The notes beneath the pieces were generated by a model. It saw nothing but the letters and a program-made list of their open reading frames with translations. It searched no databases and was not told the DNA's origin. A program made the translations under genes and the position numbers. DNA of 64,000 bases from Alitta virens (lineage: Eukaryota > Annelida > Polychaeta > Phyllodocida > Nereididae): assembly GCA_932294295.1 (NCBI GenBank), contig OW028584.1:23219638-23283637 (forward strand). The letters run 5' to 3'. This document shows, piece after piece, positions 22,367 through 34,036 of this stretch. Within the stretch, counting starts at the first letter, position 1. Each line of letters opens with the position of its first letter.

Positions 22367-22451
22367 ATGATTACTCTCAAGGCTTTGCAGCAAACTAAAG
22401 GACCCATGCCTTATGTAAAGGCAATTAGAGCCACAGTTGTCGACAAAGTTA
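22367..22451 (+). pseudogene. RPA1-like OB-fold gene, exon 1 first part
   Basis: Starts ATG in the context AAAAATG and encodes 28 codons (LKALQQTKGPMPYVKAIRA and VVDKV) up to the TA at 22450-22451. A Tc1 transposon is inserted there; the same codon is completed at 24041. Removing the transposon and one TA restores a seamless frame (VVDKVN then CDGATMIALADE), which is why I join the two parts. The product belongs to the replication-protein-A-type OB-fold, single-strand nucleic-acid-binding class. The full gene would be 825 coding bases (about 274 residues) over exons 22367-22451+24041-24287, 52039-52266, 52574-52786 and 53190-53239, counting two one-base deletions. The transposon and frameshifts make this locus a probable pseudogene. 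Confidence 0.75.
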
Positions 22452-24040
22452 GTGCCTCAAAAAAGTGATGGGACAGTCCAAGATTTTCTCTAATATCACT
22501 GGCCACATTTCTTAGAATGACATTAGACCACTAATACTAATAAGATTACTTCATTGAACATAGAAGAACACAGTTTTATAGCAAAAATGACAATTATGTA
22601 ATCAATAGATCTGCAACAATGTGACAAACAATCAACAGATGATTTATCACTTCAAAAAAGTGTCGGGACACCCATGATTATTATATGCAAAATAGAGTGG
22701 AGATCTTCTGGAAAATGGATGGTTTAATGTATTTCCAAGCCTTCAAAACTAAAATTTTCAGTTTAGCCTTATTTTTTGGATTTTCTGATTGCATTTGCCT
22801 CTTCAGGAGATAAAAGATGTGTTTAATTGGGGTCAGATCGTGTGATTGACTTGGCCAGTTAAGCAATGTCCACTTTTTCTTGGCAATGAACTCTTGGGTA
22901 GCCTTTGCAGTATGTTTCGGGTATTTGTCAGACTGCACAATTAAGCCCCTGCCAGCAAGATTTTTCCCATTTGGCTCAATATACTTACTCAATATCTTCC
23001 TGTAGGTGTTGCCATCTATTATGCTGGACCCATCTTCAGCTATGTCATCAATGAAGACCAGGTCACCAGGTCCTTTGGCAGTAATACATGCCCAGGCCAT
23101 CACACTACCTCCTCCTTGCTTCACAGATGCACTGGTATACCTTGGATCATCAGCTTTGTCCTTTGTTCTCCACATTGTGCACTTGCCATCAGACTGAAAC
23201 ATGTTTATTTTAGTTTCAGCTGTCCACAGGACCTTTTCCCAGTAAGATGTGGGTTATTAACATGTGCCCTTGCAAATTCTAGACTTCCCTCTTCTGTTCT
23301 TGGCACTTATCAGGACTTTGCAGCATGCCCAACGTCCCATGAACTCTGCATCATGTAACCTATTACTTATGGTTTGGTCACTGATGGTTATTCCTGCATC
23401 CTTCAATGCTTGGTTGACCTTAGGGGCAGTTAGTTTGGGGGTTTTCTTCACCATACGCCTTATGGCATGGTCATCAGTAGCTGAAGTTGCCCCTGGACAC
23501 CTGGTTTCGGAAGGTTGGCTGTTCAGGCAGTTTGCTTGAACTTCTGTAAGACATTGCGCACAGTGGTTTTAGCAACTTTCAACAGTTTGAAGATGTTGCT
23601 AATGCCATCATTTTCCGTTTCCAATTCTTTCCTTGGCATCCTTTCAGAAATGACTTGATGTCTAAGAATTTTAAAATATTGATACTAAACTGCCAAAAAC
23701 CGTCTCTCCTCACTCAGCGTCACTTGTGGTGATAGCCTGGACCTAAAAATAATGGTTTGACCTCAAGCATAATAGCAGATTAGTGTCTAGCAATCAATTA
23801 AGACTTTATTCTTAAGGTGTCCCAAGACTTTTTTGAGTCCTCTGTGACATGGTTGAACGCTTTTTGTGTAACTGTGTGCTTAATCATGCATGGAAGGATA
23901 ACACAAACAACAAACATTCTCCAGCATTCAACAGAACATCTTGAAACAGTAAGTCTTAATTTTTGAACCTCCACTTCTACAGAGAAAGTAAAAAGAAATC
24001 CCTATGCATGTCTGTCCCATCACTTTTTTGAGGCACTGTA
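22450..24040 (-). mobile_element. Tc1/mariner transposon with IR/DR ends
   Basis: Flanked by TA at 22450-22451 and 24039-24040. The outer inverted repeat GTGCCTCAAAAAAGTGATGG is at 22452-22476, with its complement at 24012-24038. A second, inner pair (CTTCAAAAAAGTGTCGGGAC at 22650-22672; complement at 23816-23840) gives each end two direct repeats ~200 bp apart, the IR/DR layout known from Sleeping-Beauty-like Tc1 elements. The left tip appears to lack the terminal CA found at the right tip. One transposase remnant lies inside on the minus strand. Insertion is within a coding exon of the OB-fold gene. Confidence 0.93.
22681..23639 (-). pseudogene. Tc1 transposase, inactivated
   Basis: Tc1 transposases have an N-terminal paired-like HTH DNA-binding region and a DD34E catalytic domain. 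ATG at 23639 (MPRKELETE) leads into the HTH region (TTVRNVLQKFK), then a TGA after about 38 codons. The second segment (DHAIRRMVKKTPKLTAPKV to GRWACCKVLI) ends in two consecutive TAA codons near 23257. The catalytic part (23202-22681) has WTAETKIN where the family has Asp (first catalytic residue lost), keeps QSD-x2-PKHTAK (second Asp), and has DLTPIKHIF where Glu is expected (third residue now Lys). Two catalytic residues lost plus at least three stops: dead. Confidence 0.95.
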
Positions 24041-24287
24041 ATTGTGATGGAGCCACAATGATTGCACTGGCTGACGAAACCTCAACCGTAAAGGTATCAA
24101 CATCAAGGACTTCCATTTCGCAGAAACTTCAAACTGGAAAATCGTACATTTTTACCGACTATAACTACGCAAGCAACACAGTTTATTTTAATGCTGGCAC
24201 GATTGTCAGGAACAGTGTTAATGTGCCTGTATCTCAATCAGTACGAGTGGCAAACAGATGAGCACAATCAAGGGAACAGTGATCAAG
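24041..24287 (+). pseudogene. RPA1-like OB-fold gene, exon 1 second part
   Basis: Continues the frame of 22367-22451: MIALADETSTVKV, then LQTGKSYIFTDYNY, NTVYFNAGTIV. This beta-strand/turn pattern with a conserved ADET-x-VKV strand is typical of an OB fold. The frame closes at a stop in 24259-24261, but the next domain start (MSTIKGTVIK) reads in another frame and runs to the donor AAG|GTAAAT at 24287/24288 in phase 0, matching exon 2. One missing base between about 24235 and 24257 explains this. Five bases after the exon the 26 kb tandem array begins. Confidence 0.72.
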
Positions 24288-24552
24288 GTAAATTGAAATC
24301 ATTTTATCATATGTATCAGTTGAATAATATTTGCAGAATAACACGCACAACAGATTATTATTAGCGCCCACCTATTAAGGCAGCTGACTGCATGGTGAAT
24401 TCATGAAGAAAAAAAATCATTGCAATTTTATTAAGACTTTTTTTTAATATATAATAAATTCACGTATATAATGCCAAATAAGTCAAGGTTCTGCATAGTG
24501 CTTGTTAAGTTTTAAAGAACATTTAATTTTTTTGGTTGTGGCTGGAAAATTA

Positions 24553-24577
24553 GGGCAGGCAGGGCAGGCAGGGCGGG
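24553..24577 (+). repeat. G-quadruplex-type motif, unit 1 (recurs in every unit)
   Basis: Four GGG runs separated by loops of 6, 6 and 1 bases within a GGGCAGGCA minisatellite, fitting the standard G4 pattern. Units 6-8 carry one extra 9-base repeat. In unit 8 the first run is interrupted (GGACAGG) but four runs remain. Confidence 0.8.
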
Positions 24578-25062
24578 CAAACACGCATCATTTCACGGAC
24601 ATTTCGCGTCGCATTTTGTGCCGTTTTCACATTGTAAAGACATGTAATTGGCATATCGCAGAGTATAAAACTTCCTTGTTATAATAAAGTAAGAAAGAAG
24701 ATCATAGGTGAAATACACGCCGAGATATAGGTCCTGAAACATGGACTCTCAAACAACTATTCAGATGTTACCAAAACTCTGCCAGGCCTCATTCGAAATC
24801 AAAAGCTAGAGATATTTAAATTTCTTAACATTGGTATTTGTTACATAAAAATCCAACCATTATATTAGATTTTAATAGGCAAAATCTGATAAAGGTTTTA
24901 AAAGCAATTTATGAATTTCATCAGAAGTCACCATATAAAAGTGTCTACAATCTAACTGATTTAATTATGGTTATGTCTAATATTTTATTCATTAACAATG
25001 GGGGGAGCAGAAGTCATGAAATATACTATGACATTGAATGCCATTATATATTGACACATGTA

Positions 25063-25130
25063 ATTACGGTGTCTTCCCACTAGTCCGAGGGCCCACGAGT
25101 CTGATTCCGAGGGTCCGCGAGTCCGAGGTC
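25063..25130 (+). repeat. GC-rich CCGAG-repeat block, unit 1; inverted relative at 50685-50748
   Basis: Starts TAATTACGGTGTCTTCCCAC and continues with imperfect ~16-base repeats around GTCCGAGGGCCC. A diverged copy lies in opposite orientation at 50685-50748, beyond the array. The two could be terminal repeats of an old element inside which the array formed. Confidence 0.6.
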
Positions 25131-25293
25131 CGCGAAACCATAAGTGTGGGATTTTAGGGTTAGCTGGGGGAAGACGTGATCGATTCTTGATTGCTCGTTC
25201 TTTCTTTGAATACGAAATTATCATGATTATAGTGAATTGCAATTGACTTTTTACTGCCTCATTTAATTCTTGATTGCTTCTTCCTCCTTTTAT

Positions 25294-25613
25294 GTCTATC
25301 TATCTATCTATCTATATATCTATCTATCTATCAGTCTATCTGTCTATCTATCTCTATCTATCTATCCAACATTTCTATCTATCTCTCTGTCTATCTTTCT
25401 ATCTATCTCTCTGTCTATCTATCTATCTATCTGTCTATCTATCTGTCTATCTATCTATTTATCCATCTTTCTAGCTATCTATCTACCTATCTTTCTATCT
25501 AACTATCTTTCTATCTAGCTATCTATTATCATCTTTCTATCTATCTATCTATTATCTTTCTATCTATCAACCTACCTATCTATCTATCTGTCTATCTATC
25601 TTTCTCTTTCTTC

Positions 25614-25650
<37 letters not shown>

Positions 25651-25665
25651 AACCTACCTACCTAC
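25294..25665. repeat. TATC (GATA) microsatellite, unit 1 (recurs in every unit)
   Basis: About 360 bases of TATC with interspersed TGTC, TTTC and TAGC variants, ending in (CTAC)n. It produces the Ser/Ile/Tyr/Leu-repeat ORFs, which are artefacts. Tract length varies between units by multiples of four. Confidence 0.97.
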
Positions 25666-25763
25666 CAGATAGCATGAGGAAAATGAACAACAATATACTC
25701 CTGCTAGGGCTAAATTGATTTGTTGTGCAGTTGTAGTAATGGTAGTAGTTATAATAGCACTTT

Positions 25764-25861
25764 GTAGTAGTAGGTAGTAGTAGGTAGTAGTAGGTAGTAG
25801 TAGGTAGTAGTAGGTAGTAGTAGGTAGTAGTAGGTAGTAGTAGGTAGTAGTAGGTAGTAGT
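25764..25861. repeat. TAG-rich microsatellite (GTAGTAGTAG)n, unit 1
   Basis: A 10-base repeat GTAGTAGTAG, about ten copies here, shortest in unit 8 and longest in unit 7. Confidence 0.95.
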
Positions 25862-26511
25862 CAGGGACGGATTACCCATTAGGCTGGGTAGGCCCGTGAC
25901 CAAAAAAAAAAAAAAAAAAAAAATCCACATGAGGCACTTACAATTTTTTGTTAAGTCAGTCGTCAGTTCCTAATTTAGTTTTTGTATTACTAGCATCATT
26001 CTAAATGAGATTACAAGATAATTAAAGTTGGAAAAACACCTGTTGTAAATGTCACAACTGAGTCTTCATTGAATTAGGATAGTTTAACTTTTCATCTGAG
26101 AACTATATTGTTAATGATCATTTCAAGGCTACAAAGAAAGTTTCTTCTCTGTTGAAAACATTTAATGTATCTTTCAGTGGGCAGTGATATAGATGTATTC
26201 TTGTTGGCTATTCTTGGGGATTGGTAAACCTATACATTTTTTGAAAGCTTATGGCAGTGAGATTCGAAAAACCAATGTTTCCAAATTTTCCTATTGTGTT
26301 ATGGCGGCCATCTTGGACTTCAAAATGGCCGCCCCGAAAAAGCATAACATTTAATGAATTCCTTGAGTAATTTTACTGATGCATACTTGAAGCATGCAGA
26401 AATTTAGTGAAATATCCCCCTATTTTTTTCCAAAATGCACGGAATACACAGGGGTGGGGGCCCAAATTATTTCTTTAGCCTACAGCCCAGGCCTCTGCTA
26501 ATCCGTTTCTG
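25862..26511. mobile_element. hAT-like non-autonomous element inside each array unit
   Basis: 650 bp from CAGGGACGGATTACCC to GCTAATCCGTTTCTG; the complement of the end, CAGAAACGGATTAGC, is a terminal inverted repeat of hAT type. Flanking 8-mers GTAGTAGT and GTACTAGT match at 7 of 8, compatible with a hAT 8-bp duplication. Inside are a ~22-base A run (25901-25922) and a hairpin with 9-bp stems (26303-26311 and 26324-26332). No coding capacity. The insertion predates amplification because all eight units have it at the same place. Confidence 0.7.
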
Positions 26512-27550
26512 GTACTAGTAGTAGTTGTAGTAGTAGTATTAGTAATCTCAACATTAAAATTGATTTTACCCATTAATATGGTACATAACTCGAGTCCCTT
26601 AAAAGTATTTTTCTGCTCGTGTTTTTATGTGACCCGACTTTAAATAAAAATGTTCTTATCTTTAAATGTTTTTTTTATCTTAAGACTGTCTAAATGCAAT
26701 TAAGTGGTTTGAGCTATATAACATGAAGGCAAATGCAAGCAAATTTCATCTAATGTACCTGAATGCTTCCTAAGAAAATGATAATGAAATCTAACAATAA
26801 ATGACATAATATTACATGCATCACATTCTATAAACGTCTTAGGTATTGAACCTTTCTGGAAATTTTAACTTTAGCTCACATATCGATGAAATATGTAATC
26901 AGATTGCTAAACAAGTCAATTTTAATAAAGCGCATCAAAACTATCTAGATAAATAATGAAGTAGGAAACTTTCTTCCTTGTGACCAAAAGGCGTCTATAC
27001 TGAGATAAGCTCAGCTATTTTTTGATTGAGTACCTGCAGTTGCCCACAGTTTTGCCTCACTTGTAATAGGTCAATGGAAAAAAATACCACAAATTCTGGA
27101 TTTATTTCTTCGATGAAGCCATTTGAGCAAGACAGATATTTTTAACCATGAACTATCCTATATGTGGTCTATCGATGAAAAAAAATCCCAACTTAACATA
27201 TGACTCACCTGGTGAAGTTAGCTCCCTGGAAAAAGCACCCTGCTGATAGATTTTCCATTGCTTGTCACAATTGTTAAAATAAACTAGCCTCATCCCTCAC
27301 ATTATATGCTGCACCTGATGAATTTATTCAGTTTTCTGAAACAGAGCATCTTGCTAATCATATAATTCCATTGACTTATTACATGTGAGGCAAAGCTGTG
27401 ACCTTATCCCAATAGTCCGTTTTTCAAGCTGATCATAAGAAAGCAATTGTTTCCTACTTTCACTTTCTAAACTTTCATTTGACATTTGTATCATATGTTT
27501 TCATGATAATGATAATCAGGAGAAAAGCTAAAACGGTTTTGTTTACTCCA

Positions 27551-28879
27551 TTGAAATCATTTTATCATATGTATCAGTTGAATAATATTTGCAGAATAAC
27601 ACGCACAACAGATTATTATTAGCGCCCACCTATTAAGGCAGCTGACTGCATGGTGAATTCATGAAGAAAAAAAATCATTGCAATTTTATTAAGACTTTTT
27701 TTTAATATATAATAAATTCACGTATATAATGCCAAATAAGTCAAGGTTCTGCATAGTGCTTGTTAAGTTTTAAAGAACATTTAATTTTTTTGGTTGTGGC
27801 TGGAAAATTAGGGCAGGCAGGGCAGGCAGGGCGGGCAAACACGCATCATTTCACGGACATTTCGCGTCGCATTTTGTGCCGTTTTCACATTGTAAAGACA
27901 TGTAATTGGCATATCGCAGAGTATAAAACTTCCTTGTTATAATAAAGTAAGAAAGAAGATCATAGGTGAAATACACGCCGAGATATAGGTCCTGAAACAT
28001 GGACTCTCAAACAACTATTCAGATGTTACCAAAACTCTGCCAGGCCTCATTCGAAATCAAAAGCTAGAGATATTTAAATTTCTTAACATTGGTATTTGTT
28101 ACATAAAAATCCAACCATTATATTAGATTTTAATAGGCAAAATCTGATAAAGGTTTTAAAAGCAATTTATGAATTTCATCAGAAGTCACCATATAAAAGT
28201 GTCTACAATCTAACTGATTTAATTATGGTTATGTCTAATATTTTATTCATTAACAATGGGGGGAGCAGAAGTCATGAAATATACTATGACATTGAATGCC
28301 ATTATATATTGACACATGTAATTACGGTGTCTTCCCACTAGTCCGAGGGCCCACGAGTCTGATTCCGAGGGTCCGCGAGTCCGAGGTCCGCGAAACCATA
28401 AGTGTGGGATTTTAGGGTTAGCTGGGGGAAGACGTGATCGATTCTTGATTGCTCGTTCTTTCTTTGAATACGAAATTATCATGATTATAGTGAATTGCAA
28501 TTGACTTTTTACTGCCTCATTTAATTCTTGATTGCTTCTTCCTCCTTTTATGTCTATCTATCTATCTATCTATATATCTATCTATCTATCAGTCTATCTG
28601 TCTATCTATCTCTATCTATCTATCCAACATTTCTATCTATCTCTCTGTCTATCTTTCTATCTATCTCTCTGTCTATCTATCTATCTATCTATCTATCTGT
28701 CTATCTATCTGTCTATCTATCTATTTATCCATCTTTCTAGCTATCTATCTACCTATCTTTCTATCTAACTATCTTTCTATCTAGCTATCTATTATCATCT
28801 TTCTATCTATCTATCTATTATCTTTCTATCTATCAACCTACCTATCTATCTATCTGTCTATCTATCTTTCTCTTTCTTC

Positions 28880-28916
<37 letters not shown>

Positions 28917-30795
28917 AACCTACCTACCTACCAGATAGCATGAGGAAAATGAACAACAATATACTCCTGCTAGGGCTAAATTGATTTGTTGTGCAGTTGT
29001 AGTAATGGTAGTAGTTATAATAGCACTTTGTAGTAGTAGGTAGTAGTAGGTAGTAGTAGGTAGTAGTAGGTAGTAGTAGGTAGTAGTAGGTAGTAGTAGT
29101 AGTAGTCAGGGACGGATTACCCATTAGGCTGGGTAGGCCCGTGACCAAAAAAAAAAAAAAAAAAAAAATCCACATGAGGCACTTACAATTTTTTGTTAAG
29201 TCAGTCGTCAGTTCCTAATTTAGTTTTTGTATTACTAGCATCATTCTAAATGAGATTACAAGATAATTAAAGTTGGAAAAACACCTGTTGTAAATGTCAC
29301 AACTGAGTCTTCATTGAATTAGGATAGTTTAACTTTTCATCTGAGAACTATATTGTTAATGATCATTTCAAGGCTACAAAGAAAGTTTCTTCTCTGTTGA
29401 AAACATTTAATGTATCTTTCAGTGGGCAGTGATATAGATGTATTCTTGTTGGCTATTCTTGGGGATTGGTAAACCTATACATTTTTTGAAAGCTTATGGC
29501 AGTGAGATTCGAAAAACCAATGTTTCCAAATTTTCCTATTGTGTTATGGCGGCCATCTTGGACTTCAAAATGGCCGCCCCGAAAAAGCATAACATTTAAT
29601 GAATTCCTTGAGTAATTTTACTGATGCATACTTGAAGCATGCAGAAATTTAGTGAAATATCCCCCTATTTTTTTCCAAAATGCACGGAATACACAGGGGT
29701 GGGGGCCCAAATTATTTCTTTAGCCTACAGCCCAGGCCTCTGCTAATCCGTTTCTGGTACTAGTAGTAGTTGTAGTAGTAGTATTAGTAATCTCAACATT
29801 AAAATTGATTTTACCCATTAATATGGTACATAACTCGAGTCCCTTAAAAGTATTTTTCTGCTCGTGTTTTTATGTGACCCGACTTTAAATAAAAATGTTA
29901 ATATCTTTAAATGTTTTTTTTATCTTAAGACTGTCTAAATGCAATTAAGTGGTTTGAGCTATATAACATGAAGGCAAATGCAAGCAAATTTCATCTAATG
30001 TACCTGAATGCTTCCTAAGAAAATGATAATGAAATCTAACAATAAATGACATAATATTACATGCATCACATTCTATAAACGTCTTAGGTATTGAACCTTT
30101 CTGGAAATTTTAACTTTAGCTCACATATCGATGAAATATGTAATCAGATTGCTAAACAAGTCAATTTTAATAAAGCGCATCAAAACTATCTAGATAAATA
30201 ATGAAGTAGGAAACTTTCTTCCTTGTGACCAAAAGGCGTCTATACTGAGATAAGCTCAGCTATTTTTTGATTGAGTACCTGCAGTTGCCCACAGTTTTGC
30301 CTCACTTGTAATAGGTCAATGGAAAAAAATACCACAAATTCTGGATTTATTTCTTCGATGAAGCCATTTGAGCAAGACAGATATTTTTAACCATGAACTA
30401 TCCTATATGTGGTCTATCGATGAAAAAAAATCCCAACTTAACATATGACTCACCTGGTGAAGTTAGCTCCCTGGAAAAAGCACCCTGCTGATAGATTTTC
30501 CATTGCTTGTCACAATTGTTAAAATAAACTAGCCTCATCCCTCACATTATATGCTGCACCTGATGAATTTATTCAGTTTTCTGAAACAGAGCATCTTGCT
30601 AATCATATAATTCCATTGACTTATTACATGTGAGGCAAAGCTGTGACCTTATCCCAATAGTCCGTTTTTCAAGCTGATCATAAGAAAGCAATTGTTTCCT
30701 ACTTTCACTTTCTAAACTTTCATTTGACATTTGTATCATATGTTTTCATGATAATGATAATCAGGAGAAAAGCTAAAACTGTTTTGTTTGCTCCA
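27551..30795. repeat. Array unit 2 (3245 bp)
   Basis: Shares with unit 4 the variant GTTAATATC where all other units have GTTCTTATC (29898; 36380). Confidence 0.95.
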
Positions 30796-32120
30796 TTGAA
30801 ATCATTTTATCATATGTATCAGTTGAATAATATTTGCAGAATAACACGCACAACAGATTATTATTAGCGCCCACCTATTAAGGCAGCTGACTGCATGGTG
30901 AATTCATGAAGAAAAAAAATCATTGCAATTTTATTAAGACTTTTTTTTAATATATAATAAATTCACGTATATAATGCCAAATAAGTCAAGGTTCTGCATA
31001 GTGCTTGTTAAGTTTTAAAGAACATTTAATTTTTTTGGTTGTGGCTGGAAAATTAGGGCAGGCAGGGCAGGCAGGGCGGGCAAACACGCATCATTTCACG
31101 GACATTTCGCGTCGCATTTTGTGCCGTTTTCACATTGTAAAGACATGTAATTGGCATATCGCAGAGTATAAAACTTCCTTGTTATAATAAAGTAAGAAAG
31201 AAGATCATAGGTGAAATACACGCCGAGATATAGGTCCTGAAACATGGACTCTCAAACAACTATTCAGATGTTACCAAAACTCTGCCAGGCCTCATTCGAA
31301 ATCAAAAGCTAGAGATATTTAAATTTCTTAACATTGGTATTTGTTACATAAAAATCCAACCATTATATTAGATTTTAATAGGCAAAATCTGATAAAGGTT
31401 TTAAAAGCAATTTATGAATTTCATCAGAAGTCACCATATAAAAGTGTCTACAATCTAACTGATTTAATTATGGTTATGTCTAATATTTTATTCATTAACA
31501 ATGGGGGGAGCAGAAGTCATGAAATATACTATGACATTGAATGCCATTATATATTGACACATGTAATTACGGTGTCTTCCCACTAGTCCGAGGGCCCACG
31601 AGTCTGATTCCGAGGGTCCGCGAGTCCGAGGTCCGCGAAACCATAAGTGTGGGATTTTAGGGTTAGCTGGGGGAAGACGTGATCGATTCTTGATTGCTCG
31701 TTCTTTCTTTGAATACGAAATTATCATGATTATAGTGAATTGCAATTGACTTTTTACTGCCTCATTTAATTCTTGATTGCTTCTTCCTCCTTTTATGTCT
31801 ATCTATCTATCTATCTATATATCTATCTATCAGTCTATCTGTCTATCTATCTCTATCTATCTATCCAACATTTCTATCTATCTCTCTGTCTATCTTTCTA
31901 TCTATCTCTCTGTCTATCTATCTATCTATCTATCTATCTGTCTATCTATCTGTCTATCTATCTATTTATCCATCTTTCTAGCTATCTATCTACCTATCTT
32001 TCTATCTAACTATCTTTCTATCTAGCTATCTATTATCATCTTTCTATCTATCTATCTATTATCTTTCTATCTATCAACCTACCTATCTATCTATCTGTCT
32101 ATCTATCTTTCTCTTTCTTC

Positions 32121-32157
<37 letters not shown>

Positions 32158-34036
32158 AACCTACCTACCTACCAGATAGCATGAGGAAAATGAACAACAA
32201 TATACTCCTGCTAGGGCTAAATTGATTTGTTGTGCAGTTGTAGTAATGGTAGTAGTTATAATAGCACTTTGTAGTAGTAGGTAGTAGTAGGTAGTAGTAG
32301 GTAGTAGTAGGTAGTAGTAGGTAGTAGTAGGTAGTAGTAGTAGTAGTCAGGGACGGATTACCCATTAGGCTGGGTAGGCCCGTGACCAAAAAAAAAAAAA
32401 AAAAAAAAATCCACATGAGGCACTTACAATTTTTTGTTAAGTCAGTCGTCAGTTCCTAATTTAGTTTTTGTATTACTAGCATCATTCTAAATGAGATTAC
32501 AAGATAATTAAAGTTGGAAAAACACCTGTTGTAAATGTCACAACTGAGTCTTCATTGAATTAGGATAGTTTAACTTTTCATCTGAGAACTATATTGTTAA
32601 TGATCATTTCAAGGCTACAAAGAAAGTTTCTTCTCTGTTGAAAACATTTAATGTATCTTTCAGTGGGCAGTGATATAGATGTATTCTTGTTGGCTATTCT
32701 TGGGGATTGGTAAACCTATACATTTTTTGAAAGCTTATGGCAGTGAGATTCGAAAAACCAATGTTTCCAAATTTTCCTATTGTGTTATGGCGGCCATCTT
32801 GGACTTCAAAATGGCCGCCCCGAAAAAGCATAACATTTAATGAATTCCTTGAGTAATTTTACTGATGCATACTTGAAGCATGCAGAAATTTAGTGAAATA
32901 TCCCCCTATTTTTTTCCAAAATGCACGGAATACACAGGGGTGGGGGCCCAAATTATTTCTTTAGCCTACAGCCCAGGCCTCTGCTAATCCGTTTCTGGTA
33001 CTAGTAGTAGTTGTAGTAGTAGTATTAGTAATCTCAACATTAAAATTGATTTTACCCATTAATATGGTACATAACTCGAGTCCCTTAAAAGTATTTTTCT
33101 GCTCGTGTTTTTATGTGACCCGACTTTAAATAAAAATGTTCTTATCTTTAAATGTTTTTTTTATCTTAAGACTGTCTAAATGCAATTAAGTGGTTTGAGC
33201 TATATAACATGAAGGCAAATGCAAGCAAATTTCATCTAATGTACCTGAATGCTTCCTAAGAAAATGATAATGAAATCTAACAATAAATGACATAATATTA
33301 CATGCATCACATTCTATAAACGTCTTAGGTATTGAACCTTTCTGGAAATTTTAACTTTAGCTCACATATCGATGAAATATGTAATCAGATTGCTAAACAA
33401 GTCAATTTTAATAAAGCGCATCAAAACTATCTAGATAAATAATGAAGTAGGAAACTTTCTTCCTTGTGACCAAAAGGCGTCTATACTGAGATAAGCTCAG
33501 CTATTTTTTGATTGAGTACCTGCAGTTGCCCACAGTTTTGCCTCACTTGTAATAGGTCAATGGAAAAAAATACCACAAATTCTGGATTTATTTCTTCGAT
33601 GAAGCCATTTGAGCAAGACAGATATTTTTAACCATGAACTATCCTATATGTGGTCTATCGATGAAAAAAAATCCCAACTTAACATATGACTCACCTGGTG
33701 AAGTTAGCTCCCTGGAAAAAGCACCCTGCTGATAGATTTTCCATTGCTTGTCACAATTGTTAAAATAAACTAGCCTCATCCCTCACATTATATGCTGCAC
33801 CTGATGAATTTATTCAGTTTTCTGAAACAGAGCATCTTGCTAATCATATAATTCCATTGACTTATTACATGTGAGGCAAAGCTGTGACCTTATCCCAATA
33901 GTCCGTTTTTCAAGCTGATCATAAGAAAGCAATTGTTTCCTACTTTCACTTTCTAAACTTTCATTTGACATTTGTATCATATGTTTTCATGATAATGATA
34001 ATCAGGAGAAAAGCTAAAACTGTTTTGTTTGCTCCA
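30796..34036. repeat. Array unit 3 (3241 bp)
   Basis: Shares with unit 4 a 4-base shorter TATC tract near its start (TATATCTATCTATCAGTC) but has the common GTTCTTATC variant. Confidence 0.95.

Larger units (their letters stand above)
24293..27550. repeat. Array unit 1 (3258 bp)
   Basis: Private changes at its end (CGGTTTTGTTTACTCC where others have CTGTTTTGTTTGCTCC) and a longer TAG tract with no extra TAGTAG before the hAT-like element. Divergence of an edge unit is typical of arrays homogenised from inside. Confidence 0.95.

Noticed and set aside
24502..24684. 60-63 codon ORF over the GGGCAGGCA repeat in every unit
   Set aside because: It crosses a minisatellite, lacks a recognisable domain, and length changes track the repeat.
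24985..25242. 85-codon ORF on the minus strand, identical in all eight units and faintly similar to 50681-50929
   Set aside because: The similarity comes from the inverted GC-rich CCGAG block read in the same relative frame; nothing else supports coding.
25270..25518. Ser/Ile/Tyr/Leu repeat ORFs in every array unit
   Set aside because: They are translations of the TATC microsatellite in different frames.
25658..25930. Thr/Tyr/Leu repeat ORF on the minus strand of every unit
   Set aside because: Translation of the TAG microsatellite plus the A run of the hAT-like element.
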